DNA of 64,000 nucleotides from Saprospiraceae bacterium (GTDB lineage: Bacteria; Bacteroidota; Bacteroidia; Chitinophagales; Saprospiraceae). A program made the translations under genes and the position numbers. Where the stretch lies: the NCBI GenBank assembly GCA_016718205.1, contig JADKEB010000018.1, positions 62,001-126,000 on the forward strand. The letters run 5' to 3'. Shown here piece by piece: positions 18,805 to 28,582 of the stretch; the first letter of the stretch is position 1; each line of letters begins with the position of its first letter. The notes under the pieces were generated by a model. That model searched no databases. It worked only from the letters and a program-made list of their open reading frames with translations, and had not been told where the DNA came from.

Positions 18805-19533
18805 TTATTTAAAGATAATAAACAAATCGGTCAGAACACCTAAGGTGGCATGAACTAAAAAGGCATACCAAAACGATCGGGATCTCAAAGCGACCATGCC
18901 CAAAAAAATGCCTACCGGGATAGATAAAAATATCTCCGAAAAGGGTTTGTCTATGTGTATGAGGCATGAGGATATGGTCTGTATCAATATAGCGGCAACG
19001 GCACCATACTTTTCTTTAAGTCCAAAAAGTAAATAACCTCTGAAATAAAACTCCCACGCCACATAATAAAATACCACATATGCCAGATGGTAGCCCCAAA
19101 CTAAATTTTTTTCCGTTAAGAGAACTTTGGCCAATGGATATTCTGACACAACAGACAGATCTGATGAACCCAAATATGCTACGGGCAGGACCATAAATAT
19201 CAAAGTAATTATTGTAAATTTTATACCAAATTTTTTATCGCCCAAACCCCAGCCTAAGTCATCAAATGATTTGCGCCAAAAAAAGAATACATGCAGTGCT
19301 GGCACAAGAAACATCAAAATAAAAAAGCCAAAAAAGTGCCACTTATATCCCATCACCGTACCTTCAGCAGATGTCAATAAGCTGGGGAAATATTTAAAAA
19401 TGTTTTCAGGATAACTAAAATATCTGTAAAAAGTGAGCAATATAGGCGCAGATAATAAAAGGATGTAGTAGTGAACATCTTTTGTTGTGTAGTCCAGCAT
19501 GGATTTTATGGTGTCAAATCTCTTACTTACCAT
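18805..19533 (-). CDS. CPBP-like intramembrane protease family protein
   Basis: The 242-residue protein has about seven membrane helices. The CPBP (Abi) signature normally reads EExxxR, then a His-containing motif. Here the segment is YYVAWEFYFRGYLLFG, so the first of the paired Glu is Trp while the second Glu and Arg remain; a His follows in SCLIHIDKP and another in LVHATLG. The family includes Rce1-like proteases and unknown membrane proteins. Activity is uncertain because of the missing Glu. It overlaps the preceding PAP2 gene by 11 bases. Confidence 0.75.
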   Translation of the reverse strand: MVSKRFDTIKSMLDYTTKDVHYYILLLSAPILLTFYRYFSYPENIFKYFPSLLTSAEGTVMGYKWHFFGFFILMFLVPALHVFFFWRKSFDDLGWGLGDKKFGIKFTIITLIFMVLPVAYLGSSDLSVVSEYPLAKVLLTEKNLVWGYHLAYVVFYYVAWEFYFRGYLLFGLKEKYGAVAAILIQTISSCLIHIDKPFSEIFLSIPVGIFLGMVALRSRSFWYAFLVHATLGVLTDLFIIFK

Positions 19534-20458
19534 TATTGTGCGTTTGGTGGACTAATAAATTTTGAAACTTGTGATGATATCTTTTATGCAGCCCAATTGC
19601 CAAATAGAAAGAGACAAAAGCCCACAAAGCCCCAGCCAATACATCTAAAATGTAATGGTATCGAAGATAAATGAGTGAGAAGATGATGACAAAGCTTAAA
19701 AACAGATACAATTTATAAATCCGTTTATAAAACTTGGCTGCCAATAGAGTCACGATGATAACTATGGATGTATGCAAGCTAGGAAAACAATCCAAAGTGC
19801 TTGGCTCAAAAAAATTGATAATATCTCTGATATGTCCGGCAAAAAAATAACCATCCAATGGCACGATATGCTGTTGGGCCAAGTGCAAACGTGGCCCCTG
19901 GACGGGTACAAAAAAGTAAAGAATATAAGCTCCATAGTAATTGATAAACAAAGTGAGTACTGAAACTTCCGTATCATAGTACTTTTTCCTTCTAAACAGT
20001 ATGGTCACTAAAACCACAGGCATTAAAAAATAAATAAAATAAAAAATGTAAAGTATCTCTGTCAGTAATGGAAAAGTAAACTTTTGAAGCCACACTGTGG
20101 GAGAGACACCCAATATGCTTTTGTCCAAATTATCTATCCAGACATCATATGTCTTGCCACCTGTATATATCGGGAGCAATCCTGAGATGGATTCGTATAA
20201 ACCTAAAAATATAGCAATACTCCCCAAAAGGTAGATGAGATTGTATGAAGGATTGGGGTTTTTATACCTAAAGTAAGCGATGGCCGCTACAAATATCGTG
20301 ACAATAGCATAAAAACTTACCAATCTATCCGTATAGGGGTTCAAGTCATGAATCTGCGCTAAAAAACCTACAAGAACAAGCATAAAGGTAAGGCTCGTTA
20401 CATCTATAAGGCTCAGAATATTTTTAAATGGTTTGTAATTATTACCCATTAATGGCAA
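19523..20458 (-). CDS. PAP2-superfamily membrane phosphatase/phosphotransferase (AUR1-like)
   Basis: The 311-residue membrane protein has about eight helices. The C-terminal catalytic motifs are FPSLHTS (second motif His) and YLRYHYILDVLAG (third motif His/Asp), as in the phosphatidic acid phosphatase 2 superfamily and particularly the inositol-phosphoceramide-synthase-like branch. It probably moves or removes a lipid phosphate group. A start at 20449 (MGNNYKPF) is equally possible. It is first in a run with the CPBP-like and epimerase genes. Confidence 0.82.
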   Translation of the reverse strand: MPLMGNNYKPFKNILSLIDVTSLTFMLVLVGFLAQIHDLNPYTDRLVSFYAIVTIFVAAIAYFRYKNPNPSYNLIYLLGSIAIFLGLYESISGLLPIYTGGKTYDVWIDNLDKSILGVSPTVWLQKFTFPLLTEILYIFYFIYFLMPVVLVTILFRRKKYYDTEVSVLTLFINYYGAYILYFFVPVQGPRLHLAQQHIVPLDGYFFAGHIRDIINFFEPSTLDCFPSLHTSIVIIVTLLAAKFYKRIYKLYLFLSFVIIFSLIYLRYHYILDVLAGALWAFVSFYLAIGLHKRYHHKFQNLLVHQTHNNGK

Positions 20459-20478
20459 TTGATTATAATATTTACAAT

Positions 20479-20547
20479 TAAAAAAGCAAAGTTAATAACA
20501 AAACCGTGCAAAATGTCCGTTCTGCAGGCCCAATATTTATAATTTCT
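20479..20547 (-). promoter_or_regulatory. leader of the PAP2 gene, shared with the leader of the 17552 gene
   Basis: This is the counterpart of 17562-17631. The minus strand carries TAACTTTG at 20487-20494, an exact TANNTTTG box 28 bases before the start. TTTTG lies 14 bases before the box in both copies. Confidence 0.55.
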
Positions 20548-20578
20548 CTATTACAACCTCTTGAAATTCAAATTTTCG

Positions 20579-20586
20579 TATTTTTG
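20579..20586 (+). promoter_or_regulatory. -7 box for the sphingomyelin-synthase-like gene
   Basis: TATTTTTG is an exact TANNTTTG match, 21 bases before the ATG at 20608. A TTG lies at 20561-20563, spacer 15. Confidence 0.4.
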
Positions 20587-20607
20587 CCCCTTTTTTAAAA
20601 ATTTTGG

Positions 20608-21249
20608 ATGCCAGACACCTGGGAAGACTTTTTATCAGTTAAGAAAAGATTAATGCTCTTTTCAGCACTTGTGGTTACCGGCACATCTTTTGTAGCCATG
20701 TTTTCAAAATTTATGATTTGGAACGAAAAGAGGGCCGGAACGGTATTTGACGACCCGATATTACAGTGGATGGATCCTGTAAATCTAAGTCGTATCACCA
20801 TGCCGCTAACGCTGATACCTATATTTGCAGGTTTAGTCTTTATTTTTAGCAAACCGAAAACTACAGTTTATTTCTTTTTTGCCGCTGTTTTTATCTGCAC
20901 ACTTCGGGCATTGACCATGCTATTGGTTCCTCTTGAACCACCCATCGGTATCATCCCATTGACTGACCCGATTATTGAGAATTTATTTTATGGAGGTCAG
21001 GTACTTCAGAAAGATTTGTTTTTTTCCGGACACACTGCCAATATAGTGCTTATTGGCCTACTCACGGATGATTTAAGGTTGAGAAAACTTTTATTTTTTA
21101 TTGCTTGTATAGTAGGCTTTTTACTGATGTGGCAAAGGGTTCATTATTCATTTGATGTTTTTGCCGCTCCGTTTTTTGCTTATTTAACGTACAAATTGAG
21201 TGTTTTTTCCGCTAATGCCACATTGCTGAAAACAACTCCAAAGATGTGA
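20608..21249 (+). CDS. PAP2_C / sphingomyelin-synthase-like membrane protein
   Basis: The 213-residue protein has about six membrane helices. The segments LRALTMLLVPLEPP, DLFFSGHTANI and MWQRVHYSFDVFAAPFF match the order of the SMS/PAP2_C family, whose catalytic triad is His-His-Asp. It could transfer a phospho-head group to ceramide or diacylglycerol, which is plausible because many Bacteroidota make sphingolipids. The substrate is inference. It is divergent from the AUR1-like PAP2 gene, with 149 bases between, and converges on the radical SAM gene with a 4-base gap. Confidence 0.82.
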   Translation: MPDTWEDFLSVKKRLMLFSALVVTGTSFVAMFSKFMIWNEKRAGTVFDDPILQWMDPVNLSRITMPLTLIPIFAGLVFIFSKPKTTVYFFFAAVFICTLRALTMLLVPLEPPIGIIPLTDPIIENLFYGGQVLQKDLFFSGHTANIVLIGLLTDDLRLRKLLFFIACIVGFLLMWQRVHYSFDVFAAPFFAYLTYKLSVFSANATLLKTTPKM

Positions 21250-21253
21250 TGAT

Positions 21254-22276
21254 TTATGTCCAGACCTTACATCCTTCAGTACAATTGGTGCAAATGTCTA
21301 TCTGTTCTCTTCCTTTCAGTAGCGATGTCCTGAAGGTCTGATAACTATCATTGTGCCATATATCAGTAAAGCGCGACTTCTTGAGGTCTCCAAGTCTGTG
21401 ACCAGCATCTTTGTCAAAACAACAGGGTACCACGATACCATCCCAGGTGATCACACATGCATGCCATAATTTCCAGCAGTGGTTCAGCAATTCATTCTTT
21501 ACTTTGTAAGTACCGTCATCTTGTTTGGCATATCTTGAAAATTTTTCTATGTCTGGTATCAATTCATTACCATGCTTGTAGTCATACACCTGAGCAGTCT
21601 TTAGTTTGACTTCATCAACACCTATTTCTTTTGCAAGTTTATATATTTCAGGGATTTGATGTTCATTGGGTTTGACTACCAGAAATTGAAAAATTATGTG
21701 TGGGGTGTTGGAATTTAAAGTTTTTTTCCATTTCACAAGATTTCTTGCACCTTGTAAAACAGTTTCCAGTTTTCCTGCTTTTCTATAGTTTTCATAGACT
21801 TCCTGAGTTGTGCCATCTACTGATATTATCACTCTATCTATCCCTGATTCAATCGTTTTTTTGGCATTTTCATCATTCAAAAAATGTCCGTTTGTAGATG
21901 TAATGGTGTAAATCCCTTTTTGGGATGCATATTTCACCATAGACAGAAAATCCGGATTGATATATGGTTCGCCCTGAAAATAGAAAATAAGATACACCAG
22001 GTCTTTGTACATTTCATCTACTGTCTGTGTAAAAAAGTCAGCTTTCAGATTGCCGGTCTCTCTTGTAAAACTTCTGAGGCCCGACGGACATTCCGGACAT
22101 CTGAGATTGCAGGCAGTCGTAGGTTCAAAGGAGATGGTCATAGGCAGACCCCATTGAATAGGTTTACCCAACCATTTGGTAAGGTAAAATGAACTAAATA
22201 ATTTCAATACATTTACAATACGTCTGATGGTCAACTTTTGCAGAAAACGGCATGTATCTTTGATATACCAATTCAT
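21254..22276 (-). CDS. radical SAM/SPASM domain protein
   Basis: The 340-residue protein has the 4Fe-4S/SAM motif CNLRCPEC near residue 57 (one residue tighter than the common CxxxCxxC), the GEP-like segment YFQGEPYINP, and a C-terminal SPASM-type Cys cluster (CWKLWHACVITWDG, VPCCFDKD, ICTNCTEGC). SPASM proteins often modify peptides or mature enzymes using auxiliary clusters. No substrate peptide gene is evident nearby. It is last of a run with the flavoprotein and two DinB genes. Confidence 0.88.
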   Translation of the reverse strand: MNWYIKDTCRFLQKLTIRRIVNVLKLFSSFYLTKWLGKPIQWGLPMTISFEPTTACNLRCPECPSGLRSFTRETGNLKADFFTQTVDEMYKDLVYLIFYFQGEPYINPDFLSMVKYASQKGIYTITSTNGHFLNDENAKKTIESGIDRVIISVDGTTQEVYENYRKAGKLETVLQGARNLVKWKKTLNSNTPHIIFQFLVVKPNEHQIPEIYKLAKEIGVDEVKLKTAQVYDYKHGNELIPDIEKFSRYAKQDDGTYKVKNELLNHCWKLWHACVITWDGIVVPCCFDKDAGHRLGDLKKSRFTDIWHNDSYQTFRTSLLKGREQIDICTNCTEGCKVWT

Positions 22277-22303
22277 ACTTCAAACATTATTGCCCGTGAT
22301 TGC

Positions 22304-23032
22304 TCATCCATATAATTCATAATGAATCTGTGATTTGTCATATTTTAAATCAATCATCAGTTTGGTTATGGCTTCATCAATCATTTTTGTCCAACCGCAT
22401 ATGTAAAATTTTCTGTTGTCAGTTACTTCACTATAAGCTGCTGCGTAAATATCATGAATATATCCATGATGAAATCCTTCCTTATTTTCACGTGAAAGGG
22501 CTACTGAATATTTGAAACCAGGATGGTCTTTCTGAATTTTTTCAAATTCATCCCTGTACAAAATACTATTTTCAGTGCGTGTCCCAAAAATGAGATGTAT
22601 GCTCCTGAAAGGAATCTTGTTTTCAACCAAGTGATGTATCATACTTCTGAAAGGTGCCACTCCTGTACCTGTACACAACATGATGATCTCGGCATCAAGG
22701 TTTGCTGGTATGACAAAGCCACCATCGGGACCCTTAAATTTCAATACCGACCCTACCTGAACTTCTTCAAACAGAAACCTCGTACCCGGACCGTCCTGAG
22801 ATTTGACTATACAAAATTCAAGTATATTGGTCCCATAAGGCCGATTGGCTATGGAGTAGCTTCGCCATCTATTTAATCTTTTTTCACTTACCGGCAGATC
22901 CATAGTTACAAATTGACCAGGGATAAACTGAAACACACCATTTTCATGAGATACATCCACTGAAAACTGCCGTGTAGACTCAGTGAGCTGTTTTATACCA
23001 TTGACCCTTCCCGTATACCATTGTGTCGGCAT
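22304..23032 (-). CDS. ferredoxin--NADP reductase-like flavoprotein
   Basis: The 242-residue protein has an FAD-binding barrel (RWRSYSIANRP, the RxYS motif) followed by an NAD(P)-binding half (MLCTGTGVAPFRSMIHHL and YICGWTKMIDEAI). No 2Fe-2S domain is attached. It probably passes electrons between NAD(P)H and a small redox protein; the partner is unknown. It lies 27 bases upstream of the radical SAM gene, which could need such a reductant (inference). Confidence 0.88.
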   Translation of the reverse strand: MPTQWYTGRVNGIKQLTESTRQFSVDVSHENGVFQFIPGQFVTMDLPVSEKRLNRWRSYSIANRPYGTNILEFCIVKSQDGPGTRFLFEEVQVGSVLKFKGPDGGFVIPANLDAEIIMLCTGTGVAPFRSMIHHLVENKIPFRSIHLIFGTRTENSILYRDEFEKIQKDHPGFKYSVALSRENKEGFHHGYIHDIYAAAYSEVTDNRKFYICGWTKMIDEAITKLMIDLKYDKSQIHYELYG

Positions 23033-23059
23033 TATTTGATTCTTTAGGTGAGATTGAAT

Positions 23060-23584
23060 CTATAAATTTATCAAAGGATAATATCTTTCCTTGATGACAT
23101 TCATATGATGCATGACGTGACCTGCGATCGTAAATCCAAGAGCCAAAACTGAAATATTGGATTTGAATATATATCCTTCCCTTATCAAGTCCTCTTCATT
23201 AAAGCTTTTGTACAATAATGTAGTGGATTGACGGACAATATCAAATTCTTCGATCAAATCGTTCAGTTTTCTGCCTGAAGCATGTGCGTTTTTCACATAC
23301 TCATTCTCATCAAATCCGGCTAACGGGGTTTGATCATATCTTGCGATTCTTAATGCCCGATAAGCAAATATTCTTTCTGTATCTATCAAATGCTGTAAAA
23401 TATCTCTGATAGTCCATTTTCCGGGAGCATATACATTATGACCGATTTGACTTAACGTTCTTTTTTCCGCATTGATCATTTCATAGCCATAAATACTCAA
23501 TGCATCCGTCAGATCTATATCAGGTACACACGATATGTACCGGTCGAAGTATTCCGGTAAGAGATTGATTTGTTGTTTAAACAT
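23060..23584 (-). CDS. DinB-family putative metal-dependent four-helix protein
   Basis: The 174-residue protein has the DinB/YfiT-like bundle with candidate metal histidines in LQHLIDTERIF and GHVMHHMNVIKERY. The family includes bacillithiol or mycothiol transferases and many uncharacterised enzymes. It lies 3 bases after another DinB-like gene, so the two are a tandem pair of divergent sequence. Confidence 0.82.
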   Translation of the reverse strand: MFKQQINLLPEYFDRYISCVPDIDLTDALSIYGYEMINAEKRTLSQIGHNVYAPGKWTIRDILQHLIDTERIFAYRALRIARYDQTPLAGFDENEYVKNAHASGRKLNDLIEEFDIVRQSTTLLYKSFNEEDLIREGYIFKSNISVLALGFTIAGHVMHHMNVIKERYYPLINL

Positions 23585-23587
23585 GAT

Positions 23588-24130
23588 TTATTTGCTTTGA
23601 TTTTGGTATTTTGATTGAAGTACATTTACATGGTGCAGCGTATGATAAGTATTCCACATCAGGATCTCTCTCAGTGTCATTTTACCCATCAATGGATGCG
23701 GAACCAGTAAAGTATCCATTTGTTTTTCAGAAAGCTTCAAAGTGGCATTATTAAGTTTGCCATTGAGTTTGCTAAGCTGATCCAACCATGTATCTGATTC
23801 TTTGGCCGGCGACACCGGCATATTCCTCGAAAATGGACCGACTACTCCTGGGGCCACTTTTGAAAGCTTTTCTTCATATCTGTGGATGACTTCTTCGTAA
23901 GTTCTTGATGGCCTGTTGCTGGCACCAAACCTCCACTTCAAAATAAAATCAGGTAACCTGAGCGCATTCAGAAGTGGTTTTGTAGATTGCACAAGATGGA
24001 TGACGTGCTGACCTGCAGACCATTTGCCTTCAGGCTGCACTTCCCAAAGAGAGGGAATCTGACCTTGAAAAAAGGATCTTAGCTGATCTTCATTATTTCT
24101 GAGAGCTTCAACAATTTGAGTATTGACCAT
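23588..24130 (-). CDS. DinB-family putative metal-dependent four-helix protein
   Basis: The 180-residue protein has the same fold as its downstream neighbour: WSAGQHVIHLVQST near residue 40 and NTYHTLHHVNVLQSKY at the C-terminus supply the three candidate metal histidines. The first gene of the four-gene minus-strand run down to 21254. The function is unknown; it could be a thiol-dependent transferase. Confidence 0.82.
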   Translation of the reverse strand: MVNTQIVEALRNNEDQLRSFFQGQIPSLWEVQPEGKWSAGQHVIHLVQSTKPLLNALRLPDFILKWRFGASNRPSRTYEEVIHRYEEKLSKVAPGVVGPFSRNMPVSPAKESDTWLDQLSKLNGKLNNATLKLSEKQMDTLLVPHPLMGKMTLREILMWNTYHTLHHVNVLQSKYQNQSK

Positions 24131-24263
24131 ATGAGATTGTTTTGATTTTAATATCTTAAATATCTAAAAATGAGATTTGTATTGAGAGCTTCAAATGCCA
24201 TAAAATAGCGACTGATTTTGAAGTATTTGGATGTTGTAATAGATTATCATTTTAGATTTTAGG

Positions 24264-25313
24264 TTACTCTTTATTAGCCAGCTGACCACATGCCGCATCG
24301 ATATCTTTCCCTCTGCTTCTTCTTATGGTAATCATGATATCATGGCTTCTCAGGTACTTTGCAAAGTTATTTATTTTTTCTTCATCTGCTTTTATAAATT
24401 CCACTCCTTCGATAGCATTATATTCAATAATATTGACTTTTACGGGAAACTGTTTGCACAATTTAAGCAGATTTTTTGCATCTTCCATTCCGTCATTAAA
24501 ATTTTTAAATGCAATGTACTCGTAACTGATTTTATTGCCGGTCTTCCTGTAGAAATAATTAAGAGAAGTCATTAAGGCTTCAAGATTATTTTGTTCGTTT
24601 ATCGGCATTATTTCATTCCTCTTTACATCATCAGCTGCGTGCAGGGACAATGCCAGATTAAATTTAACATCTTCATCCGCCAATCTTGTGATCATTTTTG
24701 CAATTCCTGCTGTGCTGACCGTGATTCTTTTTGGCGATATATTCAATCCTGAAGGAGATGTAAGCAATTCTATACTTTCAAGAGTGCTGGAATATGCCAA
24801 AAGTGGCTCACCCATACCCATATACACTACATTTGTCAACGGGGAGCCGAAAGCATTCACACATTGTTGGTTCACTAAAACATACTGATCGTAGATTTCT
24901 GACGGGTCCAGATTTCTGACTCTTTTCATCTGGCCGGTAGCACAAAATTTACAAGTGAGACTACAACCTACCTGAGTCGAAACACATACGGTAAATCGTT
25001 TATCATCAGGTACCGGGATCAATACTGCTTCGATTTTATGCCCATCGTGGAGTATAAATCGTGTTTTGATAGTACCGTCTAAGCTTTTCTGAATTTTATC
25101 CGTTTTTATAGCATTGATAACATATATATCTTCAAGTTTTTTTCTGAGTGTAAGCGGCAGATTTGTCATTTCAGCAATATCCGTTGCCGATTTTTGCCAA
25201 AGCCATTCATAGATTTGTCTGGAACGAAAAGCAGGTTCTCCCATTCTCATCATGACGTCTGTGAGCTGGTCGATACTCAATTTTCTTAAATCACTTTTCA
25301 GGACTTCGGTCAT
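24264..25313 (-). CDS. rlmN: dual-specificity RNA methyltransferase RlmN
   Basis: The 349-residue radical SAM enzyme methylates C2 of A2503 in 23S rRNA and A37 in some tRNAs. CSLTCKFCATGQ carries the 4Fe-4S cysteines, GEPLL follows, and DAACGQL near the C-terminus holds the methylene-transfer cysteine. The start MTEVLKSD at 25313 was preferred to an upstream ATG at 25355 whose first 14 residues (MPIFHLLCFNLQII) do not fit the family. Confidence 0.96.
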   Translation of the reverse strand: MTEVLKSDLRKLSIDQLTDVMMRMGEPAFRSRQIYEWLWQKSATDIAEMTNLPLTLRKKLEDIYVINAIKTDKIQKSLDGTIKTRFILHDGHKIEAVLIPVPDDKRFTVCVSTQVGCSLTCKFCATGQMKRVRNLDPSEIYDQYVLVNQQCVNAFGSPLTNVVYMGMGEPLLAYSSTLESIELLTSPSGLNISPKRITVSTAGIAKMITRLADEDVKFNLALSLHAADDVKRNEIMPINEQNNLEALMTSLNYFYRKTGNKISYEYIAFKNFNDGMEDAKNLLKLCKQFPVKVNIIEYNAIEGVEFIKADEEKINNFAKYLRSHDIMITIRRSRGKDIDAACGQLANKE

Positions 25314-25490
25314 AATAATCTGTAAATTAAAACAAAGTAAATGGAAAATAGGCACAAATGTTCCTGAATAAAAACTTATTTTTACATTTTTAACAGTACA
25401 CCTACAATTAAAATCTCTTATTAGTTGATCAAAGGTTCAAATTTTCACTTTAGTTTTTATAACTATCCATTTACAAAATCTACACAAGTG

Positions 25491-27827
25491 ATGAAGTCCA
25501 TCCTCTATATTTTCATTTTTACCGCTTTTGCACTATCGCTTCAGGCTCAAGTTCCGCCTATTTGTGGAGCCAGCCCATCAATGAAGTCTTTTTGCAGGGA
25601 TGCTTGTATCATTTGCGATATTGATGGATTTACCGGAAGGAACAACAGCAATGTGGTAGGTCAGGCACCTCCCGGATTTTGCACCGGTCAGGTACATAAT
25701 ATGCAATGGATAGGATTTATCGCAGGTACTATCGATCTTACACTGGAAGTCAAAGTGACAAACTGCACCATAAATCTTGGATTGGAAATCGGTCTATATG
25801 AAAGTTTGAATTGTACTTCTTTCGGCGCGTCAGCGAGTGTGATACTGATGTAAGACCCAATACCACCAGGATATTTAAAAAATACCGTACCTCTCACTGT
25901 CGGACAATATTACTATTTTGTCATGGATGGAAGCAGCAATGATATTTGTGACTGGACTATCAAAGTCACTAATGGATCTACCAAAGTGGCACCACTCACC
26001 CAAACTCCCGCTATAATAGCTCCTGATAAAGTGTGTCAAAACGATACTTTCAATTTTAAAACACCTGGTATCAGCGGAGCGACTTTTTATAACTGGACAC
26101 TTAATGACGTCTTTATTAAAAACGAAAAGGAAAACCAATATAAGATAACTCAACCCGGCTCATACAAGCTTTGTCTCGAAGCATCCAATGTGTGTGATAA
26201 GTCCCCAAAATCATGTAAAACAATAGAAGTATTACCTACTCCGACAACAAAAATTAATCAGGAGATCTGTTTTGGGGAATGTTATAAGTTTCATGGTATG
26301 GATTTCTGCACTTCCGGAATATATGAGGTGCGCGTCCCTGCTGCTAATGGGTGTGATAGCATTCTGGTTTTTGATCTCAAAGTGGCTGATAAAATTACTG
26401 CCACAACTTCTCTCAATATATGTGAAGGGGATACTTTAAAAATAGGAAATGGTCAGCTCAGTACAAATGGCAAACATCAGGTAAGAATACAAAATCAAGA
26501 GGGCTGTGACATTTTTATGGAAGTAAATCTCAGGCTCATCGTTTGCAATATCAAAGCAAGTATCGAAGCTGTACCTGTGATATGCAATGGACAAAACACA
26601 GGAATTGTACGGTTCAAAGTAGATCGCGGGACACCTCCATTTACCTACAGAGGATTCAAAATAGAAAATCCATCCAAGGTATTTAGTGGCAATATTACTG
26701 ATCAAAACGTGATAGAAACCATTACAAACCTAGATGAAGGCAATTATACTTTTACTATTGAAGATAATTTTGGCAATAGTCGTGTGCTAAATGTATTTGT
26801 TCCGCAACCATCAAAACTCAAAATACAAAATACTTCATCAAACTATAATGGTTTTCAGGTCTCGTGTTATGGCCGAAATGATGGTTTTTACAAAACTATT
26901 CCATCAGGTGCTACCCCGCCATATTCATATAAACATTCATTTGGTGGTTCAATTTCAGATTCACTCTCCGGACTTGTCTCTGGTACATATACGGTCACAG
27001 TGAGCGATTTCAATGGGTGCAGTCTGAATTCTGAGACCATACTCAAGCAGCCTGACAGCATAATAGCTGAAATACAAAAAATCGACCCGGGTTGCGATGG
27101 ACCAAAAACAGGTCAGATTAGTATCAAAAATGTTAAAAACGGAGTTTCACCTTACCGATACGCATTAAATACAGAATCGTATAGTACTGTCAACGAATTT
27201 CTGAAACTTGCTGAAGGCAATTATACTGTTTATATTAAAGATGCAAATCAATGCAGGCTTATTAAAACTATAACGTTGATAGCTGCAGAAATCCCGATCA
27301 TAGTAAATGAAAATCCCAGTCAGCAAATTTCTCTTGGTGATAGCACAGACCTTAAGGTAAAGCTAAACCTATCCGACTTCATAGCCTCCTGGTTACCATC
27401 TGATGGTGTATCCTGTCCCAAATGTCCCGAAACCAAGGTCCTGGCTGTCAATAACACTGATTATGAAATTGAAGTAAAATCAAAAGATGGATGTATAGCC
27501 AGATCTGTCATCAAAGTAAATGTTGAAAAAAAGAGAAGCTTCCTTATTTCCAATGTTTTTAGCCCCAATGGTGACCTGTCCAATGATAAAATGAAGGTAT
27601 TTACAGGCAATGATGTTGAAAAAATCTTATCATTTAATATTTATGACAGATGGGGCAATCTGCTTTTTAAAGCTGAACAAATTCAAAAAGGACTGTCAGA
27701 AATAGATTGGGATGGATCATTCCACAATGTTCATACAGCAGATGGCAACTATACATGGATATCAGAAGTACTTTATATAGATGGTGTGACGAAGGTGCAG
27801 TCAGGTAGTCTTGTTGTTTTGAAGTGA
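25491..27827 (+). pseudogene. type IX (type B sorting domain) secreted protein with two compensating frameshifts
   Basis: A signal peptide (MKSILYIFIFTAFALSLQAQ) starts the gene at 25491. The frame hits TAA at 25851-25853. The reading VSECDTDVRPNTTRIF is found one frame over at 25829-25876, and the original frame resumes in the A6 run at 25877-25882 (KNTVPLTVGQYYYFVMDGS). Two single-base indels about 50 bases apart thus explain the stop. The rest (to 27827) is intact, with PKD/Ig-like and SprB-like repeats and a C-terminal gliding-type domain (NVFSPNGD, YDRWGNLLF). It is a probable surface protein. Either a sequencing artefact or a recent lesion. Confidence 0.82.
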
Positions 27828-27851
27828 GAGAACCAATAGTCACTCTGCAAA

Positions 27852-28580
27852 TCACCTTAATAGTTTATCCATCACTTCCTGTCGTTTGCTTCTTGACACA
27901 GGAACTCGGATGTCTTCCGCCATAATGATCTCCATTGCATCTCCTTTCACTATCTTCCTGATGTATGATTCCTTAATTAACCATGAAGTATGTGGTCTGA
28001 AAAATCCTGGATTGTTGAGCAACTCTTCTATGTCTCGCAGGGTTTTGGATAATAGGTAAGGTTTTTTCAAATCCTGAGTATATATACGGCAATAACTTCC
28101 ATCAGCTTCACAACAAATAATGTCCTTCACCTGAACGAAAACAATTTCATTACCTATAGGGAGCAGAATTTTTTCAGGAAGATCTGTTTGACTCAGATAG
28201 TGCAGATGATGGATGGCTTCTATGGATGGTGCTGAAGAAGATTTTTTTACGGCAGATATCAATTCAGCCTTATCTATCGGCTTGAGCAAATAATCTATAG
28301 CATTGAATTTAAAAGCCCTAATAGCATACTGATCATATGCTGTGGTGAATACAATTCTTGAAGTAATCTTTCCCAATTTTTTCAGCAAATCAAAACCATT
28401 CATTTGCGGCATTTCAATGTCCAGAAATAAGATGTCCGGCTGATGATGTCTGAGATAATCCAGCACCTGAATCGATTCGTTGAAAATGCCCGTTATATTT
28501 ACTTCAGGGCAGTGTTTTGTCAGTAGGATTTGCATTACATCAGTGCAATGCAACTCATCATCTATGATCACTGCTGTCAT
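27852..28580 (-). CDS. LytTR-family response regulator
   Basis: The 242-residue protein has a receiver domain with the phospho-acceptor Asp in FLDIEMPQMNG, the switch Thr in TTAYDQYA and Lys in YLLKPI, then a LytTR DNA-binding domain (about residues 140-240). It starts 2 bases after the end of the sensor kinase gene, so they form one operon. It converges on the type IX gene with 24 bases between. The regulator is intact although its kinase is not. Confidence 0.93.
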   Translation of the reverse strand: MTAVIIDDELHCTDVMQILLTKHCPEVNITGIFNESIQVLDYLRHHQPDILFLDIEMPQMNGFDLLKKLGKITSRIVFTTAYDQYAIRAFKFNAIDYLLKPIDKAELISAVKKSSSAPSIEAIHHLHYLSQTDLPEKILLPIGNEIVFVQVKDIICCEADGSYCRIYTQDLKKPYLLSKTLRDIEELLNNPGFFRPHTSWLIKESYIRKIVKGDAMEIIMAEDIRVPVSRSKRQEVMDKLLR

Positions 28581-28582
28581 GG

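Noticed and set aside
25313..25355. Longer N-terminus for RlmN
   Set aside because: The 14 extra residues are hydrophobic and not typical of the family; the ATG at 25313 gives the expected N-terminus.
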